Below are positions 43,466 to 52,729 of a DNA stretch of 64,000 nt, in pieces. Made by a program: the position numbers and the translations under genes. Numbering within the stretch: position 1 is the first letter of the stretch; each line of letters starts with the position of its first letter. Origin of the DNA: an uncultured Oscillospiraceae bacterium (GTDB taxonomy: Bacteria; Bacillota; Clostridia; Oscillospirales; Acutalibacteraceae); contig CABUFC010000003.1 of assembly GCA_902490735.1 (NCBI GenBank), positions 199,895 through 263,894 on the forward strand, read 5' to 3'. The notes beneath the pieces were generated by a model, which was given only the letters and a program-made list of their open reading frames with translations, had not been told where the DNA came from and made no database searches.

Positions 43466-44629
43466 TTATTTGTACCAGTCGTTCGGTAAAATTTCCGCGC
43501 GGCTTAATGGTCCATTGTTATAAATATCGGGATATTTTTCGCCGCTAAGCAAGACTTTTGTAAATTCTGTCAATCGCCTGGCCGCTTCTTTTTCATTCCA
43601 TAAACCGGTTATGGTATTATATGCTTTAAGTCCGAAATCATTGGCAGTATCGGGGTTTTCCAGTAAATATTTTACCTTTTTATAAAGGTCGTCCAAATCG
43701 CCGCTTTTAAAAACAAAACCGTTTTCACCGTCTTTAACAAGATAAGGCGTTGACCCTGCCGCATGGCTTGATACCACTGCGCAGGCGCTGTTTAAAGCTT
43801 CGTTTAAAACAGCTCCCCAACCTTCGTGAAAATCCGATGTGCCAATAAAGATACTGGATTTTTCCATTGCAAGCCTTACTGCTTTCGGCGGCATAGTACC
43901 TGCAAGTTTTACGGTGTTTTCAAGATTTAATTTTTTGATCATATCTTTAATATGATTTTCAAGCTCACCGCCGCCAATCATATTAAGTTCAAAATTAAAG
44001 CCTTCATCCTTTAATTTTTTTGCTAAAAGCACGGCTAACTCAGGATGCTTCCATTCAATAAATCGGCCGGTCCATAAAATGGAGTTGCGCGTTTTTTTGG
44101 ATAATAAATCATTAACATCGTCGTAATGCATTGTTTTAGGAAAATAGCCCCATTTATAGCACTTGTTTTTATAGTTGCCAAATTTTGCAGCATCTGCGGC
44201 AGTATAAGCGCTTGCACACAAAAGATATAACGGCTTATTTTTATATTTGCCGTGATGCTTGTATGCGGCAAGAGCGTTTCTTATATAATTTTTTGCGCTA
44301 AATCCACCCTTATAAAAGCGCTCGGAATATTTAAACGTGAGCTTATTTGCTTTAAGCCGTTCTTTTATTAACGAATCGTCTGCAGAGCCAATTATTACGG
44401 CATCAGCATCAAATATTTCCTGTTTGTATATTAAAAAGTTTGCTCTAAACATTTTATTTGGCACTAAAAGTTCATATTCTTTCTCGTCGCGCCAACCTTC
44501 CGGAACAGAATGTTTTGGGGTAGAGTATGTCTCAATAAATTTGTAGTTGCCGTCCGTACATTTATACAGTTGTTCGGAAAAGTATGCCTGATGCGGAGTC
44601 ATGATATTTGACACAAAGATTATTTTCAT
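43466..44629 (-). CDS. Glycosyltransferase family 4 protein
   Basis: The 387-residue GT-B enzyme has an N-terminal KIIFVSNIMTPHQAYFSEQLY and a C-terminal ILWTGRFIEWKHPELAVLLAKKL, NMIGGGELENHI and SIFIGTSDFHEGWGAVLNEALNSACAVV carrying the EX7E acids. It is related to WcaC-like family 4 transferases. It overlaps the Wzy gene upstream by four bases (ATGA). Confidence 0.9.
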   Translation of the reverse strand: MKIIFVSNIMTPHQAYFSEQLYKCTDGNYKFIETYSTPKHSVPEGWRDEKEYELLVPNKMFRANFLIYKQEIFDADAVIIGSADDSLIKERLKANKLTFKYSERFYKGGFSAKNYIRNALAAYKHHGKYKNKPLYLLCASAYTAADAAKFGNYKNKCYKWGYFPKTMHYDDVNDLLSKKTRNSILWTGRFIEWKHPELAVLLAKKLKDEGFNFELNMIGGGELENHIKDMIKKLNLENTVKLAGTMPPKAVRLAMEKSSIFIGTSDFHEGWGAVLNEALNSACAVVSSHAAGSTPYLVKDGENGFVFKSGDLDDLYKKVKYLLENPDTANDFGLKAYNTITGLWNEKEAARRLTEFTKVLLSGEKYPDIYNNGPLSRAEILPNDWYK

Positions 44630-45810
44630 GTATTTACTTCCTTTAGCACAAGCTTTTTATTTTGTTCATCTTCGAAATTGTAACGTGCAATTAAAATAAA
44701 CGAGCATGCCATAATGTAAATACCCATACCGTTGGCAAAAAGTCCACCTTCACCAAATCCCATAAAAATAATTGCAAAATATGCCGCCATGCAATACATT
44801 TTCTTTTTTGTATTACAGGTTTTATTTATTTCGGCGGAAATTTTATACATATAAATAATAGTTAAAACTAAAACTATTGCGCCAAACGAACAAAGTACTA
44901 CCAGATGTGAATTGTGGGCGTTGCCTCTTATGTGCGAATAGTTGCCGGTAAGCCATTCTGCACCAAGCTGTTGGAATTCGGAACGCCAAATAGCAACACG
45001 TGAATCCAGTGTTTTTCCTTCATTAACTAAAAAACTAAGCCAGCTATTTTCACCGGCAATATTAACATACGTCAAATAAAACGGAACAAATAATATCGGC
45101 AATATATTTACAAAAAATACAAAGCCATTTGAAAAATGTGGGGTTCGCCGTAGTTTAATAATTATAATAAGAACAAAAAACAACATTAAAGCAATAAGGG
45201 AATTTCTGGCTTCTGTTTTTGTCAAAATAATATAATCGTATACCGCCACTGCAAATGAAAAAATTCGCCAGGGTATACTATCAAGAACAATAGCTCCAAT
45301 AACGGTATAAAGAACTGACTGTAAAAGCCACATGCCTGTAAAATTCGGGTTGCCAAACCCTAAAACTACTAATTCATGCTGATATTCGGGATAAAAGTTA
45401 TATGCAATAATATATAAAAGACCTATAAACACATTGAATTTTAAAATAAAGTCTTTAGTGGCACGGTTAACATCAATGCAAAAAACCACAAAAAGCATAA
45501 TTATAGTCGACGCAAACATAAAGTAGGGCTTAAAATATTCAAAAGAAACTACCTCATTATTTCTGGCCGTATTAATAAGTACAAAAATTATGCTTAATAA
45601 AAGGATTACAATTAAAAATGAAAAATATACACTTTTAACACGCGAACCTATTATGATAAAATATGACAAAAGAATCAAAAACGAGAACGTAAAAAATAGG
45701 CTGGTAATTGAGGATCGATGTATTGTAGTAAAAAATATCATCGCAGCGCAAAGTACAAACTCAATAGCCACAAACGCATTGACTTTTTCATTTTTTTTCA
45801 CAACCTGCAT
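44626..45810 (-). CDS. Wzy-type polysaccharide polymerase / O-antigen ligase family
   Basis: This 394-residue, highly hydrophobic protein has about 10-11 membrane segments and one larger external loop (about 250-300) containing SRVAIWRSEFQQLGAEWLTG and GNAHNSHLVVLCSFG. The latter matches the HNxxL motif of O-antigen ligase/polymerase proteins. It should join repeat units on the outer face. Its ATG directly follows the stop of the tandem glycosyltransferase gene. Confidence 0.85.
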   Translation of the reverse strand: MQVVKKNEKVNAFVAIEFVLCAAMIFFTTIHRSSITSLFFTFSFLILLSYFIIIGSRVKSVYFSFLIVILLLSIIFVLINTARNNEVVSFEYFKPYFMFASTIIMLFVVFCIDVNRATKDFILKFNVFIGLLYIIAYNFYPEYQHELVVLGFGNPNFTGMWLLQSVLYTVIGAIVLDSIPWRIFSFAVAVYDYIILTKTEARNSLIALMLFFVLIIIIKLRRTPHFSNGFVFFVNILPILFVPFYLTYVNIAGENSWLSFLVNEGKTLDSRVAIWRSEFQQLGAEWLTGNYSHIRGNAHNSHLVVLCSFGAIVLVLTIIYMYKISAEINKTCNTKKKMYCMAAYFAIIFMGFGEGGLFANGMGIYIMACSFILIARYNFEDEQNKKLVLKEVNT

Positions 45811-48300
45811 TTACTTTTCTCCTTTCAGCATTTTTTCGTATAAATCATATGTATTTCGGCCGAACACCTGCTTGCTGTAAACGGCAGCAGCGTCAATTGA
45901 AATGCTTTCGTCTTTGCCGGCTTCTATTTGATTTTTTATGGCTTGGCACATACCGTCAATATCGCCATAAGGCAAAAACTTACTGTATTTTTTTATTGCT
46001 ATGGTTTCAGGTCCGCCGGAAATAAATCCTACAACCGGTGTGCCGCAGCAAAGGCTTTCGGCACAAATCATCGAAAAGGTTTCGCTTCGGCTTGTAATAA
46101 CCGTAACATCTGCCATGGAATAAAACTGTGCGAGTTTATTTTGATCGCTGATTTTCCCAAGCAGTATTAGATTTTCGGGGACGTTTATTCCCTCTTTATA
46201 ATCTCCCGCAACAAAAAATATTATATCTTTTAATTTATTGGCAAGTTCAATTATAAAACTGCCGCCCTTAATATATCCCTTTTTATCGGTAAAATAAGGA
46301 GTAGCGTGAAATACGATTTTTTCGTCGTTAATATTAAGTTGTTGCCTTAAATCTTCGGTATCACGTTTTTTAAATACCGTTGTATCTAAACCGTTTAGAA
46401 TTGTAATATGTTTTTTATCACCCAAAATTTTCGATGAAGCCGCGCGTTCGGTTAAGTACGGGCTTACCGCAGTAACCACCAAATTTTCGTTAAAACCGCA
46501 AAATGCTTTTAACATTTTATTAAATCCCGATTTTGTGCGATTGAATATCAAAGAGCCGCTTTGCACTTTATAATCAGCACAGGAATAGCATCCGGTTTTA
46601 TATTTTTCGCAGGTGTAGCACGAACCGCAGCCCGCAGTAAACATAAAATCGGCGTGCAGCGTAAGCACCGTTTTAATTTTTTTGTTTTTAAGATATTTTA
46701 CTAATCTGTAAATATTTACAAAATATCCGTTAATGCACTGCAGATGCACAATATCCGGGCGTTCTTTTTTTATGGCGCGAAGCAAACGGTTTGTAGAAAA
46801 GAAACATCCTCCGTACATTATGCCTGTGATTTTGCTGAATAAATGATTTAATTTAGAATACCATTCGCTGCAAATTTTATATACTCCGGCATTTTTTGTT
46901 TTGTTTAAGCGCCCGTAATAAAATACCGAATAAACGCCGTTTTCTTTTAAATACTCATGCAAATCGCAGGTGATTTTACCGGTGCTCCCGGAGTTATAGA
47001 CGCAGTTTATATGCATTACCCTTAAAATATCGCCGGTAAATGCTTTTTTAAGCACCTCGTTAAACCGATGGCAATTTTTTACCGGATCGTGATTTTTTTC
47101 TGCAAATTTCTTGGCATTTTCAATATAAAAATCACGCTTGGACTTATCTTCTATTATATCTTTAAGCTTGCTTTCAAGCTCGTCTTTATTTTCAATTACA
47201 AGGCCAAGATCATTTTCTTTAAAATACTTTATGCCGGCGATTTGTGAAGAGCCGTAAATAATGGAGCATTTCCCGGAAGCCAGCATATCGGCTATTTTGG
47301 TAGAAAACGCATATTTTTTATCCTTAATATGGAATTCGGACTGATTTTCAATGTGTATAATAAAGCTGCTTTCGCCTTCAAGGCGTTTAAGCTCGTCATA
47401 AGGCACGGCGTCATGCATAATTATTCCGTTTTGCTCATTTAGCTCTTTTAGGTGCTCACCCTTTGAAGCAGTATAAACATCAATGTTGTAGCCTAATTTT
47501 TTTAACGCCTTTCCGATTTCAAGTAAAGGCTCGGCTCTGCCTACCTTCTCACCCAAATTGCCGCCGTAAATAAACTTTACAGCCGAAGTGTCTTTATGCT
47601 CATTATCGATTTTAGTGTCTGTTGATTTATAGATTACAACCGAAGGCGTTGTAAAGTGCTTATCGTAATCCTTTTTTAAGGCGTCACACAGGTATACGCA
47701 AAAAGAAGAGCGTCTCATCGCCTTTTTTAACGTCCGGTTAAAATTGTGCCTATATATTCTGTAAATAAGTGATCGGCTTTCGTTGGGTTTTAAATAATAT
47801 GCCTCGGATTGATGCATAACAAGCGGCACGTTAAGCTTTTTGGAAAGTTTTATTGCAATTTTAATTATATAAGCAAAATCGCCCGGTTGTATTAAAACCA
47901 ATTCCGGATTAAATTCTTTTACCCACTGTTTAAATCTTTTTGTATGATAAAGCTTTGTTGACCATAAAATGTTTCGAAGAACAAGTCCAAAAGCGCGATT
48001 TTTTTGTGCGGGCGAATTTGAGGAAGAGGCACATGCTGTGTCCTTTTTTTCGCCTAAGGTTACTACCCTTCCGACTTTGGTTTTAAACGGATGCTTAATT
48101 TTTTGAACCAGTTCACTGTCTGTAACCATATAGTATTTATTGCAGACAGGAATATCCGGCTGCATATCTTTAATAAAAAACTGCGCCAGCTTATTACAGT
48201 CATATTCTTTAAAATACGATGCCAGTGTGCTGCCCATTGAATTGGATTTTGTAAAAGGGGTATGACTTACAACCAGCACCCGCGGGAGATTATTGTCCAT
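45811..48300 (-). CDS. Tandem fusion of two family 4 glycosyltransferases
   Basis: The 829 residues contain two complete GT-B enzymes in one chain. The first spans about 1-420 (PRVLVVSHTPFTKSNSMGS; FIYGGNLGEKVGRAEPLLEIG). The second begins about residue 425 with LRVMHINCVYNSGSTGKI and ends with VVTAVSPYLTERA, ITILNGLDT, ADVTVITSRSETFSMICAESLCCGTPVVG. The second half has a cysteine cluster (CGSCYTCEKYKTGCYSC), a known feature of WcaC/Bme-type transferases. Fusing two transferases suggests consecutive sugar additions. The size is about twice a normal GT4 protein, and no frameshift is seen. Confidence 0.9.
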   Translation of the reverse strand: MDNNLPRVLVVSHTPFTKSNSMGSTLASYFKEYDCNKLAQFFIKDMQPDIPVCNKYYMVTDSELVQKIKHPFKTKVGRVVTLGEKKDTACASSSNSPAQKNRAFGLVLRNILWSTKLYHTKRFKQWVKEFNPELVLIQPGDFAYIIKIAIKLSKKLNVPLVMHQSEAYYLKPNESRSLIYRIYRHNFNRTLKKAMRRSSFCVYLCDALKKDYDKHFTTPSVVIYKSTDTKIDNEHKDTSAVKFIYGGNLGEKVGRAEPLLEIGKALKKLGYNIDVYTASKGEHLKELNEQNGIIMHDAVPYDELKRLEGESSFIIHIENQSEFHIKDKKYAFSTKIADMLASGKCSIIYGSSQIAGIKYFKENDLGLVIENKDELESKLKDIIEDKSKRDFYIENAKKFAEKNHDPVKNCHRFNEVLKKAFTGDILRVMHINCVYNSGSTGKITCDLHEYLKENGVYSVFYYGRLNKTKNAGVYKICSEWYSKLNHLFSKITGIMYGGCFFSTNRLLRAIKKERPDIVHLQCINGYFVNIYRLVKYLKNKKIKTVLTLHADFMFTAGCGSCYTCEKYKTGCYSCADYKVQSGSLIFNRTKSGFNKMLKAFCGFNENLVVTAVSPYLTERAASSKILGDKKHITILNGLDTTVFKKRDTEDLRQQLNINDEKIVFHATPYFTDKKGYIKGGSFIIELANKLKDIIFFVAGDYKEGINVPENLILLGKISDQNKLAQFYSMADVTVITSRSETFSMICAESLCCGTPVVGFISGGPETIAIKKYSKFLPYGDIDGMCQAIKNQIEAGKDESISIDAAAVYSKQVFGRNTYDLYEKMLKGEK

Positions 48301-49107
48301 CTATAGTTTTCTTTCTTTCCTGTTTTTTGTTATTCCTTTATAATAGCAGCGCAATATTTTAAAAAAGCTCATAGAAACGTCGCTGCGGCGTGACATTTTA
48401 AATGCACTTCTTAATACTAACAGCCTTGAAATATGCGGATATATTTCATCTATTATCATTCCGCTTACAATAAATTTCTTTTCGGTAAAGCCTTCAAACC
48501 AGTGGGAGCTTGATTGGTCAACTTTAGCGATAAATTCCGGCGATAAATAAACATTTAAACCTTTAATAATAAGTTGCTGCAAAAAAATTGAATCTTCGCC
48601 GGAATAGTTTTCGGTGCCGGCACCGAAACGCTCGTTAAATAAAATACCTGATTTTTTTAAACTCTCTTTTTTAATGGCAAGACCGCATACTCCTGCTGAA
48701 GTAAGCTCGGATCTTGCCGCCTTGTGAAATTTAGTTGTGGTTTTCATGCTTATTTGGCGCTCGGAAATACATTCAAGATTAAACTTTATGGCGTCGGCTT
48801 CGGGGTGCGCTTCAAATTCCTTTAAAATGGTTTGGTGTGCACCGTCATAAAGCCATAAATCATCGTCTGCGAACAAAACGCAATCGGCAGTATCGTCTAT
48901 GTGTTCCATAGCGATATTGCGATTTTTGCTTAATCCGCGGGTTTTAGTTGTAATAATTATTATTTTTTGAGTGCCTTTAATTTCTTCTTTATAATCTTCG
49001 GTATCCGCTTGATTTGCAATAACCGTATCACAAGAAATATTCATCTTTTTGTAAATATTTATATCCTCGCAAAACATGGTTGTTACAAGCACTTGTAATT
49101 TATTCAT
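48301..49107 (-). CDS. GT2-like glycosyltransferase
   Basis: The 268-residue GT-A fold has KIIIITTKTRGLSKNRNIAMEHI near residue 50 and the metal motif CVLFADDDLWLYD near residue 75, then LKKSGILFNERFGAGTENYSGEDSIFL, matching the GxxxxxGED region of family 2 enzymes. The N-terminal ~40 residues (QVLVTTMFCEDINIYKKMNI) differ from typical GT2 proteins. It lies eight bases after the licD gene and directly before the tandem GT4 gene. Confidence 0.85.
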   Translation of the reverse strand: MNKLQVLVTTMFCEDINIYKKMNISCDTVIANQADTEDYKEEIKGTQKIIIITTKTRGLSKNRNIAMEHIDDTADCVLFADDDLWLYDGAHQTILKEFEAHPEADAIKFNLECISERQISMKTTTKFHKAARSELTSAGVCGLAIKKESLKKSGILFNERFGAGTENYSGEDSIFLQQLIIKGLNVYLSPEFIAKVDQSSSHWFEGFTEKKFIVSGMIIDEIYPHISRLLVLRSAFKMSRRSDVSMSFFKILRCYYKGITKNRKERKL

Positions 49108-49115
49108 AGGCTACC

Positions 49116-49943
49116 TCAAATATATTCAGTATAGTTTTTTTCAGTATCAAATATTTCGGCATGAACTGCGGCTTTCTGTGCTTCTTTGCTTGGAAGCTTC
49201 ATATAATTTCCGTAGCGGTAACTCAAATACTCTTTTATGTGCTTCGAACCCAACAATTCGGTATCCTCAAAAGGAATGTCACATGTTTCTTCAAACATTT
49301 GCTTCTCAAACAGCCCTTGTTTAAAACCGGCCGGGGTAATCCAATAAAAATATGAGTATCCGTCCGTCATATCATCAAAACGGTAAATATCTTTATAAAA
49401 ACTTTCGCACAGTGCTTTTTTTGGTAAAAGTTTTAATATAAGCAGGCAAATTTTTTGGCCTGGGGTTTTTGGTTCCCAGTTTCTTTGAGAAAGCCCCACT
49501 AAGGTTACAAACTTGCATTTGTAAAAAAGCCTTTTTTGAATTCGTTTTTTATTCGGGCATTTGTGCAAAATCATAATGTCAACATATATGCCCTGGTGCA
49601 TATCTTTTCTGTCTTTAAAGCTGTGCTCAATAAACGTTGTGCCGTTCATTCTAAGCTTTGCGTATTCAAGATAGTTTTTTGCGGTTTTCCACTCTTGAAG
49701 ACAAAAATCATCTTTTTTTAAGTCCGCAAAATATGCCGTTTTAAACTTTTCGTAATTTTTAGGCGTCATAAAAATATCAAGGTCGTCATCCCAAGGAATA
49801 AACCCTTTATGCCTTACTGCGCCAAGAGCGGTGCCGCCCATTATATAGTATTCAATATTATTTTCCCTGCAGATTCTATCGATATATTTCATTATTTCAA
49901 GAATCTTTATTTGAACTTTTCTTACGTTTTCAGTTTGATCCAA
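49116..49943 (-). CDS. LicD-family phospho-alcohol transferase (module 2)
   Basis: The LicD core NIEYYIMGGTALGAVRHKGFIPWDDDLDIFM is near residue 30, with metal-binding DDD. The TTG at 49943 is preferred because AAAGAAGG lies eight bases ahead; a TTG at 49973 would overlap the upstream gene without a ribosome site. This gives 275 residues. The C-terminus keeps the LSYRYGNYMKLPSKEAQ family motif, shared with the other LicD (YGDYMKLPSKE). It is co-transcribed with a NodB-like gene and a TagD-like cytidylyltransferase, which probably supplies its CDP-linked donor. Confidence 0.9.
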   Translation of the reverse strand: MDQTENVRKVQIKILEIMKYIDRICRENNIEYYIMGGTALGAVRHKGFIPWDDDLDIFMTPKNYEKFKTAYFADLKKDDFCLQEWKTAKNYLEYAKLRMNGTTFIEHSFKDRKDMHQGIYVDIMILHKCPNKKRIQKRLFYKCKFVTLVGLSQRNWEPKTPGQKICLLILKLLPKKALCESFYKDIYRFDDMTDGYSYFYWITPAGFKQGLFEKQMFEETCDIPFEDTELLGSKHIKEYLSYRYGNYMKLPSKEAQKAAVHAEIFDTEKNYTEYI

Positions 49944-49956
49944 GCAAAAACCTTCT

Positions 49957-50790
49957 TTAAATTTTTTTTGCAAGATAATAGTATTTACTCATTATTTTTT
50001 TAAATACCGGAATTTTGGCAAAAGCCTTGGCGAGGATTCTAACAATTTTAAAAATTGCAGTTTTAATTACATACTTTGCAGCGCTTTTTGTATACCGGTG
50101 GGGATGCGAGCTTATTATGGCGTTATTTTCGCCTATTGCATTTTTTACTTCTTTTAAATTTTTATACGGTATGTTTTTATCGTCGCTGTTTATTATGTCG
50201 TTATTTACCGGATCGTAAATTAAATTAAATTTTCTGCCGGCGTCGGAGTAGTATTTATAATCAGTTTTGGATTTCTCTTTAAAATCCACCATAATGTCCG
50301 CCATATCGCCATAAAGTTTCTGAACCTTGTCGCTTCTGAATAAATCTCTGTTAGAAGTGTATCCTACACGCTCAACGACAGGATTTCCATGCTGGCAGAC
50401 GGTTTTAAAACGAAAACCGTTTTTAAAAAAAAGATCTTTGTTTGCGGTAAACTCTTCAATTGCTTTGTCAAGATCTCCGCCAGCACTGTCAAGACAGTCG
50501 TAATGATAAGATATTTCGTGACCTAACGCCTGCATCTTTTTAAAAATCGGGACATTCTTTTCGTCCTGCATTAAATATGCCTGAACATAGTATGAAGCTT
50601 TGTGGCCAAAAGCCGCTTCGATTTCCGCCATTTTAAGAGCACTCAAAGGCGCTGTTTCAACATCGTGTTTTAAAACCAAATACGGTGCTTTAAAGGCACC
50701 GGTTAACACTTCTTCGGCTGTAACACTTTGAATGTTTTCCTCTTTTAAAAGCCTGCAAAAATCTTCCCAAGCTTTAAACGTAAAAATCAT
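49957..50790 (-). CDS. NodB-like polysaccharide deacetylase-fold protein (module 2)
   Basis: The 277-residue protein has no signal peptide. APYLVLKHDVETAPLSA near residue 35 supplies the Asp, and LGHEISYHYDCLD near residue 87 supplies a metal His; AIISSHPHRYTK near 230 fits the late His motif. It resembles the NodB-fold proteins sometimes called polysaccharide deacetylase-like in capsule clusters. A C-terminal amphipathic basic helix (about 240-277) could bind membrane. The start overlaps the TagD-like stop by four bases. Confidence 0.72.
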   Translation of the reverse strand: MIFTFKAWEDFCRLLKEENIQSVTAEEVLTGAFKAPYLVLKHDVETAPLSALKMAEIEAAFGHKASYYVQAYLMQDEKNVPIFKKMQALGHEISYHYDCLDSAGGDLDKAIEEFTANKDLFFKNGFRFKTVCQHGNPVVERVGYTSNRDLFRSDKVQKLYGDMADIMVDFKEKSKTDYKYYSDAGRKFNLIYDPVNNDIINSDDKNIPYKNLKEVKNAIGENNAIISSHPHRYTKSAAKYVIKTAIFKIVRILAKAFAKIPVFKKIMSKYYYLAKKI

Positions 50791-51212
50791 TTATTTAGCC
50801 TTTCTCTGAGAATTGTTGAAGAAATACCGTCGGTATGATCAAGATAAACTACATCACAGCCGCACTTCGCAAATTCTTTTTCATACTCGTTCCAAGCATC
50901 GGTGCCCTTCCAATCGGAACCCACAAACACAACGTCAGCGCCGTATTTTTTAACAGCCGAAAGCTTGTCCATATCCTGTTGCCATACAACCTTATCGACA
51001 TATTTAATTGCTTCCACTATTTCTTTTCGCTCTTCTTCGCAAATAATCGGCGTTTTTCCCTTGCGTGATTGGCAGAGCTTATCGGTGCTGACTCCAACAA
51101 TTAAATAATCACACTGCTCTTTAGCACGTTTAATTATATTTAAATGACCTATATGAAACATATCGTATACGCCGGTTGTGTAACCAACTTTATATTTTTT
51201 ACCGGTCCCCAT
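50787..51212 (-). CDS. TagD-like glycerol-3-phosphate-type cytidylyltransferase
   Basis: The 141 residues run from the ATG at 51212 (GGGAG ahead; an earlier start at 51245 lacks one). The cytidylyltransferase signature GVYDMFHIGHLNIIKRA (HxGH) and the C-terminal ISSTILRERL (equivalent of RTEGISTT) are present. Members make CDP-glycerol from glycerol-3-phosphate; related enzymes use phosphoethanolamine. It overlaps the upstream GT2 gene by 14 bases and is followed by NodB-like and LicD genes, which suggests that it activates the alcohol for LicD module 2. Confidence 0.88.
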   Translation of the reverse strand: MGTGKKYKVGYTTGVYDMFHIGHLNIIKRAKEQCDYLIVGVSTDKLCQSRKGKTPIICEEERKEIVEAIKYVDKVVWQQDMDKLSAVKKYGADVVFVGSDWKGTDAWNEYEKEFAKCGCDVVYLDHTDGISSTILRERLNK

Positions 51213-52035
51213 TTTTATGCTCCCTTGCAAATTTTCTAAATACAAATCCGCGCAGCTTATTCGGCATTAAAACCTGCAAACAAAACCTTTCTAAAACGTT
51301 AATCGTGTATCTTGAAAAACCGATGATTTTGTTTTTAAGCATGAATTTTTGAAGCTTTTTTTCACTTCTGAAATATTTTATTCCGCCGCGGCGGCTGTAC
51401 ATTTCGTTGCCCACGCGCACGTTAACCAATGTTTTTTGTATATTATAGAACGAGTGCCCGGCAAGATAAAGCCTAAGCCACAAATAATAATCTTCTTCGC
51501 AGTACCAGTCAATATATCCGCCGACGCTTTCTACAGCGTCTTTTTTAAACATTACTGTAACCTGGTTTAAAGGGCAGCGCTTTTTTAGGTATTCTTTAAT
51601 TTCTGCGTCTGTTTCGGGTACTGTTCGCTGACCGACAATATTATCTTCCTCATTTAAAAACTCGGTTATGTTGCCGCCCACTGCCGAAACATCGGGGTTA
51701 TTAGAAAAAGCTTCTAATTCCAAATAAAACCTATCTTTAATACAAACATCATCAGCGTCCATTAAGGCAACAAGCGGATATTTGCAAGCATTAAGGCCAA
51801 TGCGCCTTGCTTCGCCGTGGCCTTTATTTTCTTCTAACCAAATAACATTAAAAATCTCGTTTTGCGAAAAATCCTCTATTATTAATTTAAGTTCATCCGG
51901 CACGGGACCGTCTACAACAAGCACGATTTCATCAGGCATTACGGAGTTTTCTAATACGCTTGTTACTGCACGTTTAAAATGCCCGGGATTGTCCTTTTTG
52001 TATACGCACATCGAAACAGAAAAATTATTTTTCAT
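51199..52035 (-). CDS. Glycosyltransferase family 2 protein
   Basis: The 278-residue GT-A enzyme shows FSVSMCVYKKDNPGHFKRAVTSVL, IVLVVDGPVPDEL and the metal motif PLVALMDADDVCIKDRF near residue 90, then VGGNITEF and MFKKDAVESVGGY. It is similar to rhamnosyl/galactosyl-type transferases in capsule loci. Its start overlaps the initiating sugar transferase stop by four bases, so it probably adds the second sugar of the repeat unit. Confidence 0.9.
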   Translation of the reverse strand: MKNNFSVSMCVYKKDNPGHFKRAVTSVLENSVMPDEIVLVVDGPVPDELKLIIEDFSQNEIFNVIWLEENKGHGEARRIGLNACKYPLVALMDADDVCIKDRFYLELEAFSNNPDVSAVGGNITEFLNEEDNIVGQRTVPETDAEIKEYLKKRCPLNQVTVMFKKDAVESVGGYIDWYCEEDYYLWLRLYLAGHSFYNIQKTLVNVRVGNEMYSRRGGIKYFRSEKKLQKFMLKNKIIGFSRYTINVLERFCLQVLMPNKLRGFVFRKFAREHKNGDR

Positions 52036-52715
52036 CCTACTACATCCATAAGTTCTTCAGCATGCCTCATGCCGTTATCGTATTCCTCTTTAGAAATAGC
52101 GCCGGTATTAAAAAGATAATCGCCAAGGTCTGTAGCACTGTCACTATCTTCTTCGTTAATGTCTTCACGGCGAACAGCAATATAAATCGTTTTAAAAATA
52201 ATTTTAATATCACCAAAAAAGGTTACACTATCTATGTATTTAAGATCTGTTTTTAGCTTTTCTTCCCATGATATGGAATTTCGGCCGTTTACCTGAGCAA
52301 GTCCGGAAAGTCCCGGCCTTACCGTATGCCGCCGGCGTTCATCATCGGTCATAAAAACCATATCCCGCACAAGAAGCGGCCTTGGACCTATTACCGCCAT
52401 ATCGCCTTTTAAAATATTTAAAAGTTCCGGAAGTTCGTCAAGAGAAGTAGAGCGAAGAAATTTTCCGTATTTTGTAAGCCGAGCACTGTCCGGAAGTAAG
52501 TTGCCGTTTTCATCCTTGGCATTGGTCATCGTTCGAAATTTTATAAGTTTAAATATTTTTTCATGTCGTCCCGGTCTTAGCTGTGTAAAAAACGGATTTC
52601 CGCGCATTGATATGGCGGTTATTACTGTAAGTACCAAAATAAGCGGCGACAGCACAATAATTGCAACCAAAGAAAGACAAAAATCTATTGGCCGTTTAAA
52701 ATGTTTTGCGTACAA
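52032..52715 (-). CDS. Initiating undecaprenyl-phosphate phosphoglycosyl transferase (PglC-type)
   Basis: The 227-residue monotopic enzyme has a membrane re-entrant helix (about 10-35), LIKFRTMTNAKDENG, the catalytic DELPELLNILKGDMAVIGPRPL and GLSGLAQVNGRN. It transfers a sugar phosphate, typically from a UDP-diacetamido sugar or UDP-GlcNAc, to undecaprenyl phosphate, starting repeat synthesis. A ~40-residue acidic tail (from about 187) contains LFNTGAISKEEYDNG, reminiscent of short SHOCT-like oligomerisation segments. The DegT aminotransferase 14 bases upstream suggests an amino sugar as first residue. Confidence 0.92.
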   Translation of the reverse strand: MYAKHFKRPIDFCLSLVAIIVLSPLILVLTVITAISMRGNPFFTQLRPGRHEKIFKLIKFRTMTNAKDENGNLLPDSARLTKYGKFLRSTSLDELPELLNILKGDMAVIGPRPLLVRDMVFMTDDERRRHTVRPGLSGLAQVNGRNSISWEEKLKTDLKYIDSVTFFGDIKIIFKTIYIAVRREDINEEDSDSATDLGDYLFNTGAISKEEYDNGMRHAEELMDVVG

Positions 52716-52729
52716 TTTTTTTGCGCCCC

